Source of the DNA: Lagierella sp. | GTDB lineage: Bacteria > Bacillota > Clostridia > Tissierellales > Peptoniphilaceae | Direction of reading: 5' to 3' | Length of the DNA stretch: 64,000 nucleotides | Assembly (NCBI RefSeq): GCF_029983815.1 | Contig: NZ_JASBYU010000002.1 | Location: 124,001-188,000, forward strand | In this document: in pieces, positions 1 to 7,974 of the stretch | How the letters are laid out: every line of letters begins with the position of its first letter | Numbering within the stretch: the first letter of the stretch is position 1 | The notes under the pieces: model-generated | What the model was told of the DNA's origin: nothing | What the model saw: only the letters and a program-made list of their open reading frames with translations | The model's database searches: none | Translations under genes and position numbers: made by a program

Positions 1-299
1 ATGATATCGACTTTATCGTCAGTTCTCAACCCGTTTATAATTTGCTCTAGTATCTCGTCGGAAAATCCGGCAATTAAAAGTTTCTGCTGTTCAATGTCCA
101 TTTCCGCAAAGACCAGGGCTGCAGTATCCTTCGATAGAAGGTTAAAACAGATTGTTAGGTTGGTTTGAGATAAATTGTTAAAAAATTCTGCAATATCGTA
201 TATATTAAGGGAATTTAATATCAATTTTGCCTCTTGCAAATTGTTTTCTTCTAGGGACTCATGTAATCTTTCCTCTAGAATTTCTAAGCTTTTTTCCAT
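1..299 (-). CDS. mgtE: Magnesium transporter MgtE, N-terminal part (partial)
   Basis: The first 99 codons of a minus-strand gene that leaves the window at base 1. The ATG (297-299) follows a strong AGGAGGT site. The translation has the repeated short helices of the cytosolic MgtE N domain, with segments such as AALVFAEMDIEQQ and SDEILEQI. In this family the N domain with the following CBS domains closes the Mg2+ channel when cytosolic Mg2+ is high; the CBS and membrane parts would lie outside the window. The call is strengthened by an M-box Mg2+ riboswitch directly upstream on the same strand. No other family fits this combination as well. Confidence 0.88.
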   Translation of the reverse strand, partial: MEKSLEILEERLHESLEENNLQEAKLILNSLNIYDIAEFFNNLSQTNLTICFNLLSKDTAALVFAEMDIEQQKLLIAGFSDEILEQIINGLRTDDKVDI

Positions 300-324
300 A
301 AATTCTACCTCCTTCATAAATAAA

Positions 325-356
325 TAAAAAAAACCACACGAAATGATCAGTGTGGT
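325..356 (-). terminator. Intrinsic terminator of the mgtE leader
   Basis: Read on the minus strand, a 7-bp stem ACCACAC/GTGTGGT encloses a 10-base loop and is followed by a T-rich tract. It lies between the M-box aptamer and the mgtE SD site, where the expression platform of a transcription-terminating riboswitch is expected. Confidence 0.8.
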
Positions 357-399
357 AATTGTTACAAAACAATCCAGTACATAAATATTTAGGTACCTG

Positions 400-558
400 A
401 TTGAAAAAACCGTCTGAGCTTTAGCTTCAAAGGGCGGTGAAATTACATTAAACTGCACCTTACGTGCGATACAGTCTGTTAACCGGCGGATGATGTCTCC
501 ATCACTTTGCGGTAGTAATCCATATCCCTAGGTTAGCCTTACCTATCGGACCATCCAT
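400..558 (-). promoter_or_regulatory. M-box (ykoK) Mg2+ riboswitch
   Basis: On the minus strand the leader carries recognisable M-box landmarks in order: a GATAGGTAAGGCTAACCTA block near the 5' end, a central segment with ACGTAAGGTGCAGTTTAATG, and the late block GAAGCTAAAGCTC. These match the conserved strands of the Mg2+-sensing ykoK leader. With Mg2+ bound the aptamer is expected to favour the terminator at 325-356 and switch off mgtE. Boundaries are approximate because no covariance model could be run. Confidence 0.88.
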
Positions 559-563
559 TTTTT

Positions 564-592
564 ATGTTAACTTATAGAGAAATAATTGTCAA
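564..592 (-). promoter_or_regulatory. Sigma-A type promoter for the M-box/mgtE transcript
   Basis: On the minus strand there is a TTGACA -35 box (587-592), a 17-base spacer and a TAACAT -10 box (564-569). Transcription would begin a few bases before the M-box aptamer. Confidence 0.75.
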
Positions 593-761
593 CATAGAGA
601 AAATTACAGGATTATAAAAATATAGAGTTTTATAGGTGAATATGTGAAGAGCGTAATGTAAAAAATATAAGATTTAGGATTCTACCATTATTTGGGTATA
701 TAGAGTAATAACATTCTTATTATTTCAAGGATGTTAAGGAAATGAAAATGGGAGGTACAAA

Positions 762-1010
762 ATGAAGAAGTCAGAAAAAGAAGAAATAAAATTAAATCGT
801 AAAAGACAAGAAAAGCAAGAAGAAAAGCTTGAAAATATCGTAGATGATCAAGCTAAAAAGGATATAGATAGGGAACAGGATCCTGAAAAGCTTCTTACAA
901 GAGAAGACGAAATAAAGATAAAGGAAAAGTCAGAGAAGATTAATGAAATCAAGGGAAGAATGGAAATCCTACGGGAGAACCAGGACGTAAGACAGAACTT
1001 TAACAGATGA
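762..1010 (+). CDS. Small charged hypothetical protein
   Basis: An 82-residue protein made almost wholly of Lys, Glu, Asp, Arg and Gln, without Cys, Trp or hydrophobic stretches; it is probably helical or coiled-coil and cytosolic. The ATG follows a GGGAGGT SD site. Its stop overlaps the start of the methyltransferase gene by four bases, so the two are probably translationally coupled. No family is recognised. A real gene is supported by the SD site and tight coupling, but the low-complexity composition makes homology calls unsafe. Confidence 0.6.
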   Translation: MKKSEKEEIKLNRKRQEKQEEKLENIVDDQAKKDIDREQDPEKLLTREDEIKIKEKSEKINEIKGRMEILRENQDVRQNFNR

Positions 1011-1759
1011 TGAATTATCAAGATATAAATTCTAAGACTATTGATAGATGGATAGAGGAAGGATGGGAATGGGGAAAACCTATTTCATCAAAGGAATTCA
1101 GTCTTGCCAAAGAAGGTAAGTGGGATGTGAAACTAACACCTACAAAAAATGTTCCAAAGTTTTGGTTTGGAGAGATAAAGGATAAAAAGATACTTGGTCT
1201 AGCCTGTGGCGGAGGGAAACAGATGGCAATCTTTTCTGCTCTTGGAGGAAAGTGTACAGTCTTTGACTATTCTGAAAAACAACTGGAAAGTGAAAGGCTA
1301 GTAGCTAAAAGGGAAGGATATGAAATCGATATTATCAAAGGGGATATGTCAAAACCGCTGCCCTTTGAAGACGAGATTTTCGATATGATTTTTCATCCTG
1401 TATCCAATGTATATGTAGAAGAAGTCAAACCCATTTGGAAAGAGTGTTATAGAATTTTATCTCAAAAGGGGATTTTACTTTCTGGATTGGACATTGGCAT
1501 AAACTATATTGTAGATGAAAAGGAAGAAAGAATCATAAATGGCCTTCCCTTCAATCCCCTTAAAAACAAAGAGCAGATGGAAAGGCTTTTGAAGGAGGAT
1601 TCTGGAGTGCAATTTTCCCATGGTTTAGAAGAACAGATAAATGGACAGTTGGAGGCGGGTTTTGTCCTTCAAGCCCTCTATGAAGATACAAATGGAGAAG
1701 GAAGATTGCATGAACTCAACATACCATCCTTTGTGGCAACTAGAAGCATAAAGATATAG
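1007..1759 (+). CDS. Class I SAM-dependent methyltransferase
   Basis: A 250-residue cytosolic enzyme. Motif I is GLACGGGKQMA near residues 64-74, followed by the acidic end of strand 2 in FDYSEKQLE, motif II-like DIIKGDMS, and a post-II strand IFDMIFHPVSNVYVEEV, giving the Rossmann-like order of class I methyltransferases. It resembles the broad Methyltransf_11/25 group of generic small-molecule methyltransferases. The acceptor cannot be predicted. It overlaps the upstream charged protein by four bases and is followed 11 bases later by another small charged protein, forming a three- or four-gene unit. A second ATG directly after the first could also serve as start. Confidence 0.85.
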   Translation: MMNYQDINSKTIDRWIEEGWEWGKPISSKEFSLAKEGKWDVKLTPTKNVPKFWFGEIKDKKILGLACGGGKQMAIFSALGGKCTVFDYSEKQLESERLVAKREGYEIDIIKGDMSKPLPFEDEIFDMIFHPVSNVYVEEVKPIWKECYRILSQKGILLSGLDIGINYIVDEKEERIINGLPFNPLKNKEQMERLLKEDSGVQFSHGLEEQINGQLEAGFVLQALYEDTNGEGRLHELNIPSFVATRSIKI

Positions 1760-1770
1760 AGGAGAGCATT

Positions 1771-2136
1771 ATGAGTAAAATAGATAAAGATAGGGACATA
1801 CGACTTGAAGAGGAAAAATTAAGACAGGAAAAATTAAATTCAGCAAACTTAGGAGTTCCCAACCAAAATCAGATTCCAAGCACCTTAGATAATCCTAATT
1901 TAATACCTGAAAATAAAAATAGTGAAGTTGAAGATTATGAAAGGGATGAAGAATTAATATTAGATGAAGGAGAAGAAAGAGACAAGGAAAAAGAAGAAAA
2001 GACGGGAAAGGAAGACAAAAAATCAAAAGGACTGTTTGTGGATAAGAGAGAAGCTTTGGACGTGGATCCTATAAATCGTGGCGTTTCAAATCAAAATCAA
2101 ATTCCAAGTGGTATCGAGAAACCTAATAAAGAATAG
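1771..2136 (+). CDS. Hypothetical acidic protein with a duplicated NQNQIP motif
   Basis: A 121-residue hydrophilic protein after a GGAGAG SD site. A short motif occurs twice: GVPNQNQIPS near residues 28-37 and GVSNQNQIPS near 104-113, each followed by a proline- and asparagine-containing tail. Between them is a Glu/Asp/Lys-rich stretch. No signal peptide, membrane segment or known domain is seen. The repeated ends suggest a short linear binding motif displayed on a disordered linker, which is inference. The gene lies in the same transcriptional direction and close spacing as its neighbours. Confidence 0.6.
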   Translation: MSKIDKDRDIRLEEEKLRQEKLNSANLGVPNQNQIPSTLDNPNLIPENKNSEVEDYERDEELILDEGEERDKEKEEKTGKEDKKSKGLFVDKREALDVDPINRGVSNQNQIPSGIEKPNKE

Positions 2137-2156
2137 ACTTAAAGGAGTGATTTTCT

Positions 2157-2576
2157 TTGGATTATAGAAGATTTGAGGACACAATCCTTCTGAGATTGGA
2201 CCGGGGAGAAGATATTCATGAAAAGCTTGAAGAGCTGGCTTCGAAAGAAAAGATAAACTTGGCCTTAGTTCAAGGAATTGGAGCTTTGGATAAGGTGACC
2301 CTTGGTTCCTACACATTGAGGGATAATGATTATAAAGAGGAAAATTTTGAAGGTGAATTTGAGCTTATAAATCTATCTGGAAATATAAGTACAAAGGAGG
2401 ATGAGTTTTATGCCCATCTTCACGTTTGTCTTGGAGATAGTGAAATGAAAGTCTTTGGCGGTCATCTAGTGAAGGGACAAATTGCCTTAACAGGAGAACT
2501 CTTTATAAAAGTAATAGATGGAAGAGCCGATAGGGAAAAAGACAGGGATTTAGGTATAAATGTTTTAGAATTTTAA
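2157..2576 (+). CDS. PPC/DUF296 domain protein
   Basis: A 139-residue protein started by TTG eight bases after an AAGGAGTGA SD site. The whole length matches the PCC/DUF296 fold: an N-terminal EDTILLRLDRGEDIHEKLEEL, then ALVQGIGALDKVTLGSY, and the conserved segment HLHVCLGDSEMKVFGGHL containing the metal-binding-like histidines. Stand-alone bacterial PPC proteins are small trimeric proteins of unclear biochemical role; in plants the domain accompanies AT-hooks, which are absent here. The gene ends just before a strong hairpin terminator. Confidence 0.85.
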   Translation: MDYRRFEDTILLRLDRGEDIHEKLEELASKEKINLALVQGIGALDKVTLGSYTLRDNDYKEENFEGEFELINLSGNISTKEDEFYAHLHVCLGDSEMKVFGGHLVKGQIALTGELFIKVIDGRADREKDRDLGINVLEF

Positions 2577-2591
2577 TAAAGATAGAATTTA

Positions 2592-2627
2592 AGGAGTAAC
2601 CTATAGCGGTTACTCCTCAATTTTTTT
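2592..2627 (+). terminator. Intrinsic terminator after the PPC gene
   Basis: A 10-bp stem AGGAGTAACC/GGTTACTCCT with a 6-base loop is followed by CAA and seven T residues. It ends the plus-strand unit beginning at 762; the convergent minus-strand gene ends inside the stem. Confidence 0.85.
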
Positions 2628-2993
2628 GCTATTATAAAATCGTCGATAGCAAATAAAAATATTTCCAATAGTAAAAATTGCAATAAACAAAATTTTAAAA
2701 GTCTCTATAGTTAAGGGAATTTTAAAGGCTTCTCTCAATTCGTAGGAAATCCTATTAAACTTTCCGATAGACAACAAAAACAAAAATAGTATATCAGCAA
2801 AGATAATGGATTTAGACCGTTTTAATAGATCAAAACGATTGAGTAGTAACATTAGAATAAAACTTCCATAAACTATATATCTTGAGTGAATTCTCATGTC
2901 CAGCCATATGCTTAAACTTATGAGACAGGATAGAGTTGAGAACAGAACTATTGAATATATTAAATATCGAAAAATTCCTTCGATTCTTGCCAT
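2610..2993 (-). CDS. Hypothetical small membrane protein
   Basis: A 127-residue hydrophobic protein with four probable membrane helices (about residues 7-28, 34-50, 64-78 and 98-115) and a basic C-terminus. It starts at an ATG that overlaps the stop of the upstream lipoprotein gene as TAATG, so the two are co-translated. No family is recognised. It may assist the lipoprotein upstream, which is inferred only from the coupling. Confidence 0.65.
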   Translation of the reverse strand: MARIEGIFRYLIYSIVLFSTLSCLISLSIWLDMRIHSRYIVYGSFILMLLLNRFDLLKRSKSIIFADILFLFLLSIGKFNRISYELREAFKIPLTIETFKILFIAIFTIGNIFICYRRFYNSKKIEE

Positions 2994-3658
2994 TAGTCAA
3001 TACTATATACGATGGCTACAGGCTCTTTATCTTTAGGCAATTTTTCTGCATCTGGTTTAAATTCAACCTCTTTAGTTTCCTCGATTGCTCCAAGAGGGTA
3101 AGTAGCATTACTTGTAATACCTACGAAACAAGAGTCCAGGCAAGAAATACAGCCAGTGTTAAAATCTTTAGAGTTTTGAAGGTTTCCAGAAAATTTCATA
3201 TCTATCTTTTTTCCGTTGGAGTCTACAATGGCATCGTTGACATCGGTTCCGTTTTCATTACCTGCCCAATATAAGGTCACTTTTAATGGCATTCCTTCTG
3301 TTAAAGTTTTTGAAGCATTATCGGGTGTCATGTTATCTCCAGGTTTGGCTCCTATATCTTCAAGAGCTTTATGAAAGTCTTCTGGAGAAACATAAGATGA
3401 GAAAACAGACATATCAGCTAATTTTCCCTTGTTATAAATAACCAAATGTCTTGTAGGTTCAGTTAAGAATTTTCCGTTAAAAGTAGTATAAAGAGTTACA
3501 GTCTTCTTTTCCTTGTCTACTGCTAAAGGACTACTTTCAGAAACCCCCTGCATAGGTGAAGCCTCACTATCGGTGCCCTTATTATTGCCTTTAGCACAAC
3601 CTGTTACCATTAAACATGCAATTACAAATACCAATAATAATTTTTTTAAATTGTTCAT
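2993..3658 (-). CDS. YdjY-like lipoprotein
   Basis: A 221-residue lipoprotein. The start chosen is the ATG at 3656-3658, preceded by AAAGGAGGATC; a longer frame exists but would include that SD site. The N-terminus is a signal peptide with lipobox MVTGC. The mature part resembles the YdjY domain: an early strand pair around KTVTLYTTFNGKF, the segment RHLVIYNKGKLADMSVF, and a late cysteine pair in GCISCLDSC. YdjY proteins are found near redox proteins, but their function is not established. A coupled membrane protein follows. Confidence 0.7.
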   Translation of the reverse strand: MNNLKKLLLVFVIACLMVTGCAKGNNKGTDSEASPMQGVSESSPLAVDKEKKTVTLYTTFNGKFLTEPTRHLVIYNKGKLADMSVFSSYVSPEDFHKALEDIGAKPGDNMTPDNASKTLTEGMPLKVTLYWAGNENGTDVNDAIVDSNGKKIDMKFSGNLQNSKDFNTGCISCLDSCFVGITSNATYPLGAIEETKEVEFKPDAEKLPKDKEPVAIVYSID

Positions 3659-3714
3659 AAAATGATCCTCCTTTTTTCTTTCTATCTTCATTGTACTACT
3701 TAGAGATTCATTGT

Positions 3715-3756
3715 AAAGAAAAATAAGCCGAATCCTTCGACTAAAGGACTCGACTT
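3715..3756 (-). terminator. Intrinsic terminator after the CWB2 gene
   Basis: On the minus strand a 13-bp imperfect stem AAGTCGAGTCCTT/AAGGATTCGGCTT is followed by ATTTTTCTT. It lies 47 bases after the stop of the surface protein gene. Confidence 0.75.
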
Positions 3757-3802
3757 AGATTTTTTATGTTTTCATAATAGATATTCAACATTGGCTTTAA
3801 AA

Positions 3803-5032
3803 TTATTTCTCAGCTCTTCTCCAACCTGCCTTTTGAGCTTCTCTTTCGGTCTTAAACCATCTTTCTCCCTTACTAGGGTTTATTCTAGTTCTATCATAGG
3901 CGTTTTGTCCAGGAACATGATATATTTTTTCTCCCTTTGTTGAAATATTTCCCTTTATCAAACCATTTCCGTTCTTATCAACCCAAAGCTTGTCTAGGTC
4001 CATTGGAACTCCAGTTTCAGTTGGTCTTTGACCATCGGTAGGCTTAGTAGGTTCTTCCGTAGGGATTATTGTAGGAGGAGTATATGGCTTACCGTCTACT
4101 AACTCTTTAAATACGGAATCTGGAACTGAGCCTTCACCACCGATAATTACAATTTTTTCGATTTCATTTTTGTCAAGATATCTACTTAAATCTTCTGATA
4201 CATGTTTACCTCTATTTAAGATAATAGGGGCTTTTAAAACTTTAGATGCAGAAACTGCAGCAAGAGCATCTGGGTAATCATCTCCATTTACAACGATTAG
4301 AGCATTTGGTTTAATACCTAGGTAATCTTCGTAGTTGTTGGCGATTTCTAAAGATGTCTTTACCCTATCAGTACCCTTAAATCTCTTGATAACTTCGCCT
4401 TTATAGTCCACAGACCCCTCTCCACCGATTATATAATTAGGCTTCATATCCTTTTCATGAGGTAGTAACAAAGTGGTCTTAGTCTTTTCATTGCCAAATT
4501 GTCCAATAAATGGAGCTGAGGCAAGGGCATCTGGATATTCGAATCCATTTACAGCAGCAGTATGGTAATCTTCTGTTTTAGCTAAAGCTAGCCTTTCTTT
4601 ACCTATGGCCTTAGCCGTTTCAAATCTATTTTTACCAAATAGTCTAGTTACAGAAGCTAAGGTCTTTAATTCATCTTCTACAGCTTTAGTAACGGTGCCC
4701 TTACCGCCAAGTAAGTAAATCTTCTTTGCTTGAAGTCTTTTGATTTCGCTTTTAACCTCTTTTGTCAAAGTGGCACTATTAGTCAAAAGCAAAGGAGCAT
4801 CAATTTGAGAAGATAGAGTTCCACCGACTAGAGCATCAGCAAAGCCTTCTCCCGAAGCCACCAATACGGTGTCGCTCTTTTCATAATATGTCTTTGATAC
4901 ATTGACAGCGGTTTGGTATCTACTTGAACCATAAATTCTTGAAACTTGTGCTTCAGGTTTAGCATAGGAAATATTAAAACTGCTTAGAACCAAAGAAGCA
5001 CCTAAAACAAATCCGAAAAATCTCTTTTTCAT
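3803..5032 (-). CDS. CWB2 cell-wall-binding surface protein with C-terminal sunset domain
   Basis: A 409-residue secreted protein. The start is the ATG at 5030-5032 after GGAGGGTTGAA. A signal peptide (about residues 1-25) is followed by three tandem cell-wall-binding type 2 repeats, each with an [IL]-[YFK]-G-x-[SND]-R opening, a [NS]G-x-x-[YF]-[PA]-DAL block and an [IL]-[IL]-GG-[EK]-G-[ST]-V end. CWB2 repeats anchor proteins non-covalently to secondary wall polymers, as in clostridial S-layer proteins. A proline/threonine linker then leads to a C-terminal module with IYHVPGQNAYDRTRINP and GERWFKTEREAQKAGWRRA, resembling the so-called sunset domain. No catalytic domain is visible. Confidence 0.88.
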   Translation of the reverse strand: MKKRFFGFVLGASLVLSSFNISYAKPEAQVSRIYGSSRYQTAVNVSKTYYEKSDTVLVASGEGFADALVGGTLSSQIDAPLLLTNSATLTKEVKSEIKRLQAKKIYLLGGKGTVTKAVEDELKTLASVTRLFGKNRFETAKAIGKERLALAKTEDYHTAAVNGFEYPDALASAPFIGQFGNEKTKTTLLLPHEKDMKPNYIIGGEGSVDYKGEVIKRFKGTDRVKTSLEIANNYEDYLGIKPNALIVVNGDDYPDALAAVSASKVLKAPIILNRGKHVSEDLSRYLDKNEIEKIVIIGGEGSVPDSVFKELVDGKPYTPPTIIPTEEPTKPTDGQRPTETGVPMDLDKLWVDKNGNGLIKGNISTKGEKIYHVPGQNAYDRTRINPSKGERWFKTEREAQKAGWRRAEK

Positions 5033-5186
5033 TTCAACCCTCCAAAAATTATATTTATTACATTGTAACACAAAATACTTAAAAATTTAAATACAAAAAC
5101 ACTTTAATATAGATTTATTAAGAAATTTAAAAAGTTTTTGTTTTCGCTTAAGAAGTTAATAGGTTGAAGTTTGAAATTTGGATGGA

Positions 5187-5215
5187 TTGACAAATTAAAA
5201 AAGACAAATTAAATT
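5187..5215 (+). promoter_or_regulatory. Probable promoter of brnQ
   Basis: TTGACA (5187-5192), a 17-base spacer and TAAATT (5210-5215) lie about 65 bases before the brnQ start. A TACAAT farther downstream is an alternative -10 but has no good -35. Confidence 0.5.
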
Positions 5216-5282
5216 CTTAAAAAACACTTAAAATTCTTGTAAGATTGATGTACAATTAAGGTAAAGCACAAAGGAGGTTATT

Positions 5283-6593
5283 TTGAAGACGAAAATTAAA
5301 GATGTACTCATTGTAGGATTTGCATTGTTTGCAATATTCTTTGGAGCAGGAAATTTGATATTTCCGCCCTATTTAGGAGTTTTTTCAGGAAGTGGATTTA
5401 AAAAATCCATGGTAGGATTTCTACTTACAGACCCAGTTTTGCCAATCTTAGGTGTTATAGTAACGGCAAAACTAGGAGGTAGAGCAGAGGATCTTGGAAA
5501 GAGGGTTGGAGGAACTTTTGCCAAGGTATTGGGAACCGTTACCATACTTACTATCGGCCCATTCTTTGCAATCCCTAGAACTGCAGCAACAACTCATGAA
5601 GTCTTTGTAAGTAAGGTGTTTCCAGGAGTTCCTCACTGGGTGACGGCAATCGTATTCTTCTCCTTGACCACACTATTTGTAATGAACGAGTCAGGGGTAA
5701 TCGATAAGATTGGAAAGTATCTTACACCAGGGCTAATAGTGATTTTAGGACTAATAATAATAAAATGTATTATTAATCCCATAGGAGAGATGGCTCCGCC
5801 AGCAGAAGACACCGTATTCTTAAAGGGTTTTGTAGAAGGGTACCAGACGATGGATGCCTTAGGCGCTGCAATGATGACTGGCATTGTAGTATCTGATCTA
5901 ATGAGAAGGGGATACATAGACAATAGAGAAAGACTTAAGATGACCATGGGAGTTGGGCTTGTATCATTTATATTGCTTGCCCTAATCTATGGGGGGTTAA
6001 CCTATGTAGGAGCAACCGCTTCAAAAATATATACAATTCAAGATACTAGAGTGGAGATACTTTTGGGAACAGTGCATCATGTACTTGGAAATCTAGGAAC
6101 CATTTTAATAGGGGTGGCAGTATCCTTAGCGTGCTTGACAACGTCAGTAGGACTTACTGCAATATGTGGTGATTTCTTTTCAACTATGACAAGGGATAAA
6201 ATAAAGTATAAACCTATAGTGGTGATGTGTGTTATACTTTCTGGAGCCTTTTCCCTATTTGGAGTAGAAGGACTTATAAAGGCAGCAGGGCCAATTCTTA
6301 CTACGATCTATCCTATAATAATCGTGCTTATATTTTTAGGGATGATCGAAGAATATATAAAATATGACCTGACCTACAAAGGAGCAGTAATTGCAACATT
6401 TATAGTAAGCTTTATCCAAAGTCTAAACTCAACTTTTAACATACTAGAAGGACCTATGGGACTCATAGAAAAATTGCCACTAAAAAATGTGGGTTTCGAG
6501 TGGTTTTTACCAGCGCTGATAACGGCGATAATATTTACAGTGATTGCTAAAGTGATTTCGCAATCAAATAATAAATCAGAACAAATTAGTTAA
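5283..6593 (+). CDS. brnQ: Branched-chain amino acid carrier BrnQ
   Basis: A 436-residue integral membrane protein of the LIVCS family, which imports Leu, Ile and Val with Na+ or H+. It starts with TTG after an AAAGGAGGT SD site. The N-terminal FAIFFGAGNLIFPPYLG is the family signature, and later segments GPFFAIPRTAATTHEV and QTMDALGAAMMTGIVVSDL also match. About twelve hydrophobic helices fill the rest, the usual length and topology. It appears monocistronic and is followed by non-coding palindromic DNA. Confidence 0.93.
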   Translation: MKTKIKDVLIVGFALFAIFFGAGNLIFPPYLGVFSGSGFKKSMVGFLLTDPVLPILGVIVTAKLGGRAEDLGKRVGGTFAKVLGTVTILTIGPFFAIPRTAATTHEVFVSKVFPGVPHWVTAIVFFSLTTLFVMNESGVIDKIGKYLTPGLIVILGLIIIKCIINPIGEMAPPAEDTVFLKGFVEGYQTMDALGAAMMTGIVVSDLMRRGYIDNRERLKMTMGVGLVSFILLALIYGGLTYVGATASKIYTIQDTRVEILLGTVHHVLGNLGTILIGVAVSLACLTTSVGLTAICGDFFSTMTRDKIKYKPIVVMCVILSGAFSLFGVEGLIKAAGPILTTIYPIIIVLIFLGMIEEYIKYDLTYKGAVIATFIVSFIQSLNSTFNILEGPMGLIEKLPLKNVGFEWFLPALITAIIFTVIAKVISQSNNKSEQIS

Positions 6594-6633
6594 TAGATTG
6601 TTGAAAATGTAGAATTTGTAGTTATAAAGCTCA

Positions 6634-6671
6634 AGAAAAACTTAGCCTGAAATTACAAAGTTAGTTTTTCT
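6634..6671 (+). terminator. Terminator-like stem-loop after brnQ
   Basis: A perfect 9-bp stem AGAAAAACT/AGTTTTTCT with a 20-base loop lies 40 bases after the brnQ stop. It is AT-rich with only a weak T tract beyond the stem, so its strength as a terminator is uncertain. Confidence 0.4.
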
Positions 6672-6715
6672 AATCATTATAAAATTTCTGAAAAACAAAA
6701 AAGTTCTAAAGCTCT

Positions 6716-6825
6716 GAGTGCCCGACAACGGAGTGTTTGAAGGAAAGCTTACAGCTTTCCTACTGCTTTTTAAGCAGGGTTTTCAGGGACGGCCAGTCCC
6801 TGAATTTATGGAGGGTCCCGCACTC
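6716..6825. repeat. Compound palindromic element with three inner hairpins
   Basis: An outer inverted repeat (GAGTGCCCGAC at 6716-6726 and GTCCCGCACTC at 6815-6825, mismatched at two central positions) encloses three successive hairpins: AGGAAAGC/GCTTTCCT (6741-6761), CTGCTT/AAGCAG (6763-6777) and TTCAGGGAC/GTCCCTGAA (6782-6804). This is a branched, non-coding structure and may be a REP/MITE-like element or a folded RNA. No protein is encoded. Confidence 0.65.
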
Positions 6826-6993
6826 ATCCTAAAATTAAAGAGTTGGTTCTTTTTAATTATTGTAGATAATATTGAAAAATAAAACTTTGTGGAGCTGAGT
6901 GCCCGATTAAAAAAGGGTTGGGTTTTAAAGGGAAGGGAAATGGAACCATCAAATAGGTTACCGATTCCCTTCCCTTTATTTTGAAGTAGAAAA
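6817..6993. repeat. 177-bp direct repeat, copy 1
   Basis: This segment is identical, base for base, to 8086-8262. Similarity continues for about 80 further bases with substitutions, up to the hairpin ending near 7077. It contains a GAGTGCCCGAT word (6897-6907) and a 13-bp inverted repeat AAAGGGAAGGGAA/TTCCCTTCCCTTT (6927-6939, 6965-6977). With copy 2 it brackets the dioxygenase gene. No ORF of note is inside. Confidence 0.9.
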
Positions 6994-7188
6994 AGTTTAT
7001 AAATAAAAATTTCTCAAAATTCATAAACTTAAAAAAACATTACAAAAGGTTTTAGGAAAGCTTACAGCTTTCCTACTACTTGTTTGGAATTGTATAAAAA
7101 ATGTTATTCAAATTAAATTTGTGGGTAAAACTTGTGATAAAGAGAAAATAATTAAAAATTTTAATCCAAGGAACAAAGGAGATTTAGA

Positions 7189-7974
7189 ATGACTAATAAT
7201 AGAATGCCAGTGGTATTTGTAGGACATGGAAGTCCAATGCTTGCTCTAGACAATAATCAAATTACTAAAGAGATAGCTGAAGTAGGACATAAAATCGTTG
7301 AAAACTTTGGAAAACCAAAGGGGATTTTGGCAATCAGTGCCCATTGGTATAAAGGAGAAACCTATATTCAAGAGACGGAAGAGCCAAGACAAATCTATGA
7401 TATGTATGGATTTCCAAAGGAGCTCTATGAAGTTAAATATCCAGTAAAAGGAAATTTAGAATTGTCTAAAAAAGTGCAAGAACTTTTAGGTGATAGGGTG
7501 TCGGTGGATAATAGTTGGGGGATTGACCATGGTACATGGACGGTATTGACACATATGTTTCCCAATGCAGATGTGCCCGTTGTACAACTTTCCGTTAATT
7601 CAAAACTATCTTCAGAGGAAATATTTTCAATTGGGAAGTCAATTGTACCCCTTAGAAACGAAGGATATTTGATAGTAGCAAGTGGGAACATTGTCCATAA
7701 TCTAAGACTGATAGAATGGGAGAACCCTGATGGAACACCTATGGCATATGAATTCAATAACTACATTATAGATGCGTTAAAAAGACATGATGACGATTTA
7801 GTAATCCACTATAAAAAACATGATAATTATAGATATTCAATCCCAACAAAAGATCATTACTTGCCGCTTATATATGCACTTGGTGCTGCAGACGGAGATA
7901 AAGTAGAAGTCTTTAACAACACCTGTAACTTAGGAACTATGGCGATGACAGGGTTTATATTTAATGAGAGGTGA
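7189..7974 (+). CDS. Extradiol ring-cleavage dioxygenase, YgiD/DODA family
   Basis: A 261-residue cytosolic protein of the LigB-like class III extradiol dioxygenases, typified by E. coli YgiD, a zinc or iron enzyme that opens 4,5-DOPA. Candidate metal ligands are His in VGHGSPM near the N-terminus, His in AISAHWY near residue 50 and His in NIVHNL near 170; IDHGTWTVL is also a family motif. Length is typical. The ATG follows AAAGGAGAT. It stands alone between two copies of a direct repeat. The true substrate in a strict anaerobe is unclear because the classical reaction needs O2. Confidence 0.85.
   Translation: MTNNRMPVVFVGHGSPMLALDNNQITKEIAEVGHKIVENFGKPKGILAISAHWYKGETYIQETEEPRQIYDMYGFPKELYEVKYPVKGNLELSKKVQELLGDRVSVDNSWGIDHGTWTVLTHMFPNADVPVVQLSVNSKLSSEEIFSIGKSIVPLRNEGYLIVASGNIVHNLRLIEWENPDGTPMAYEFNNYIIDALKRHDDDLVIHYKKHDNYRYSIPTKDHYLPLIYALGAADGDKVEVFNNTCNLGTMAMTGFIFNER

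Noticed and set aside
2936..3274. Plus-strand open frame opposite the YdjY-like lipoprotein
   Set aside because: No SD site and no recognisable domain; the minus-strand frame has a lipobox and a strong SD.
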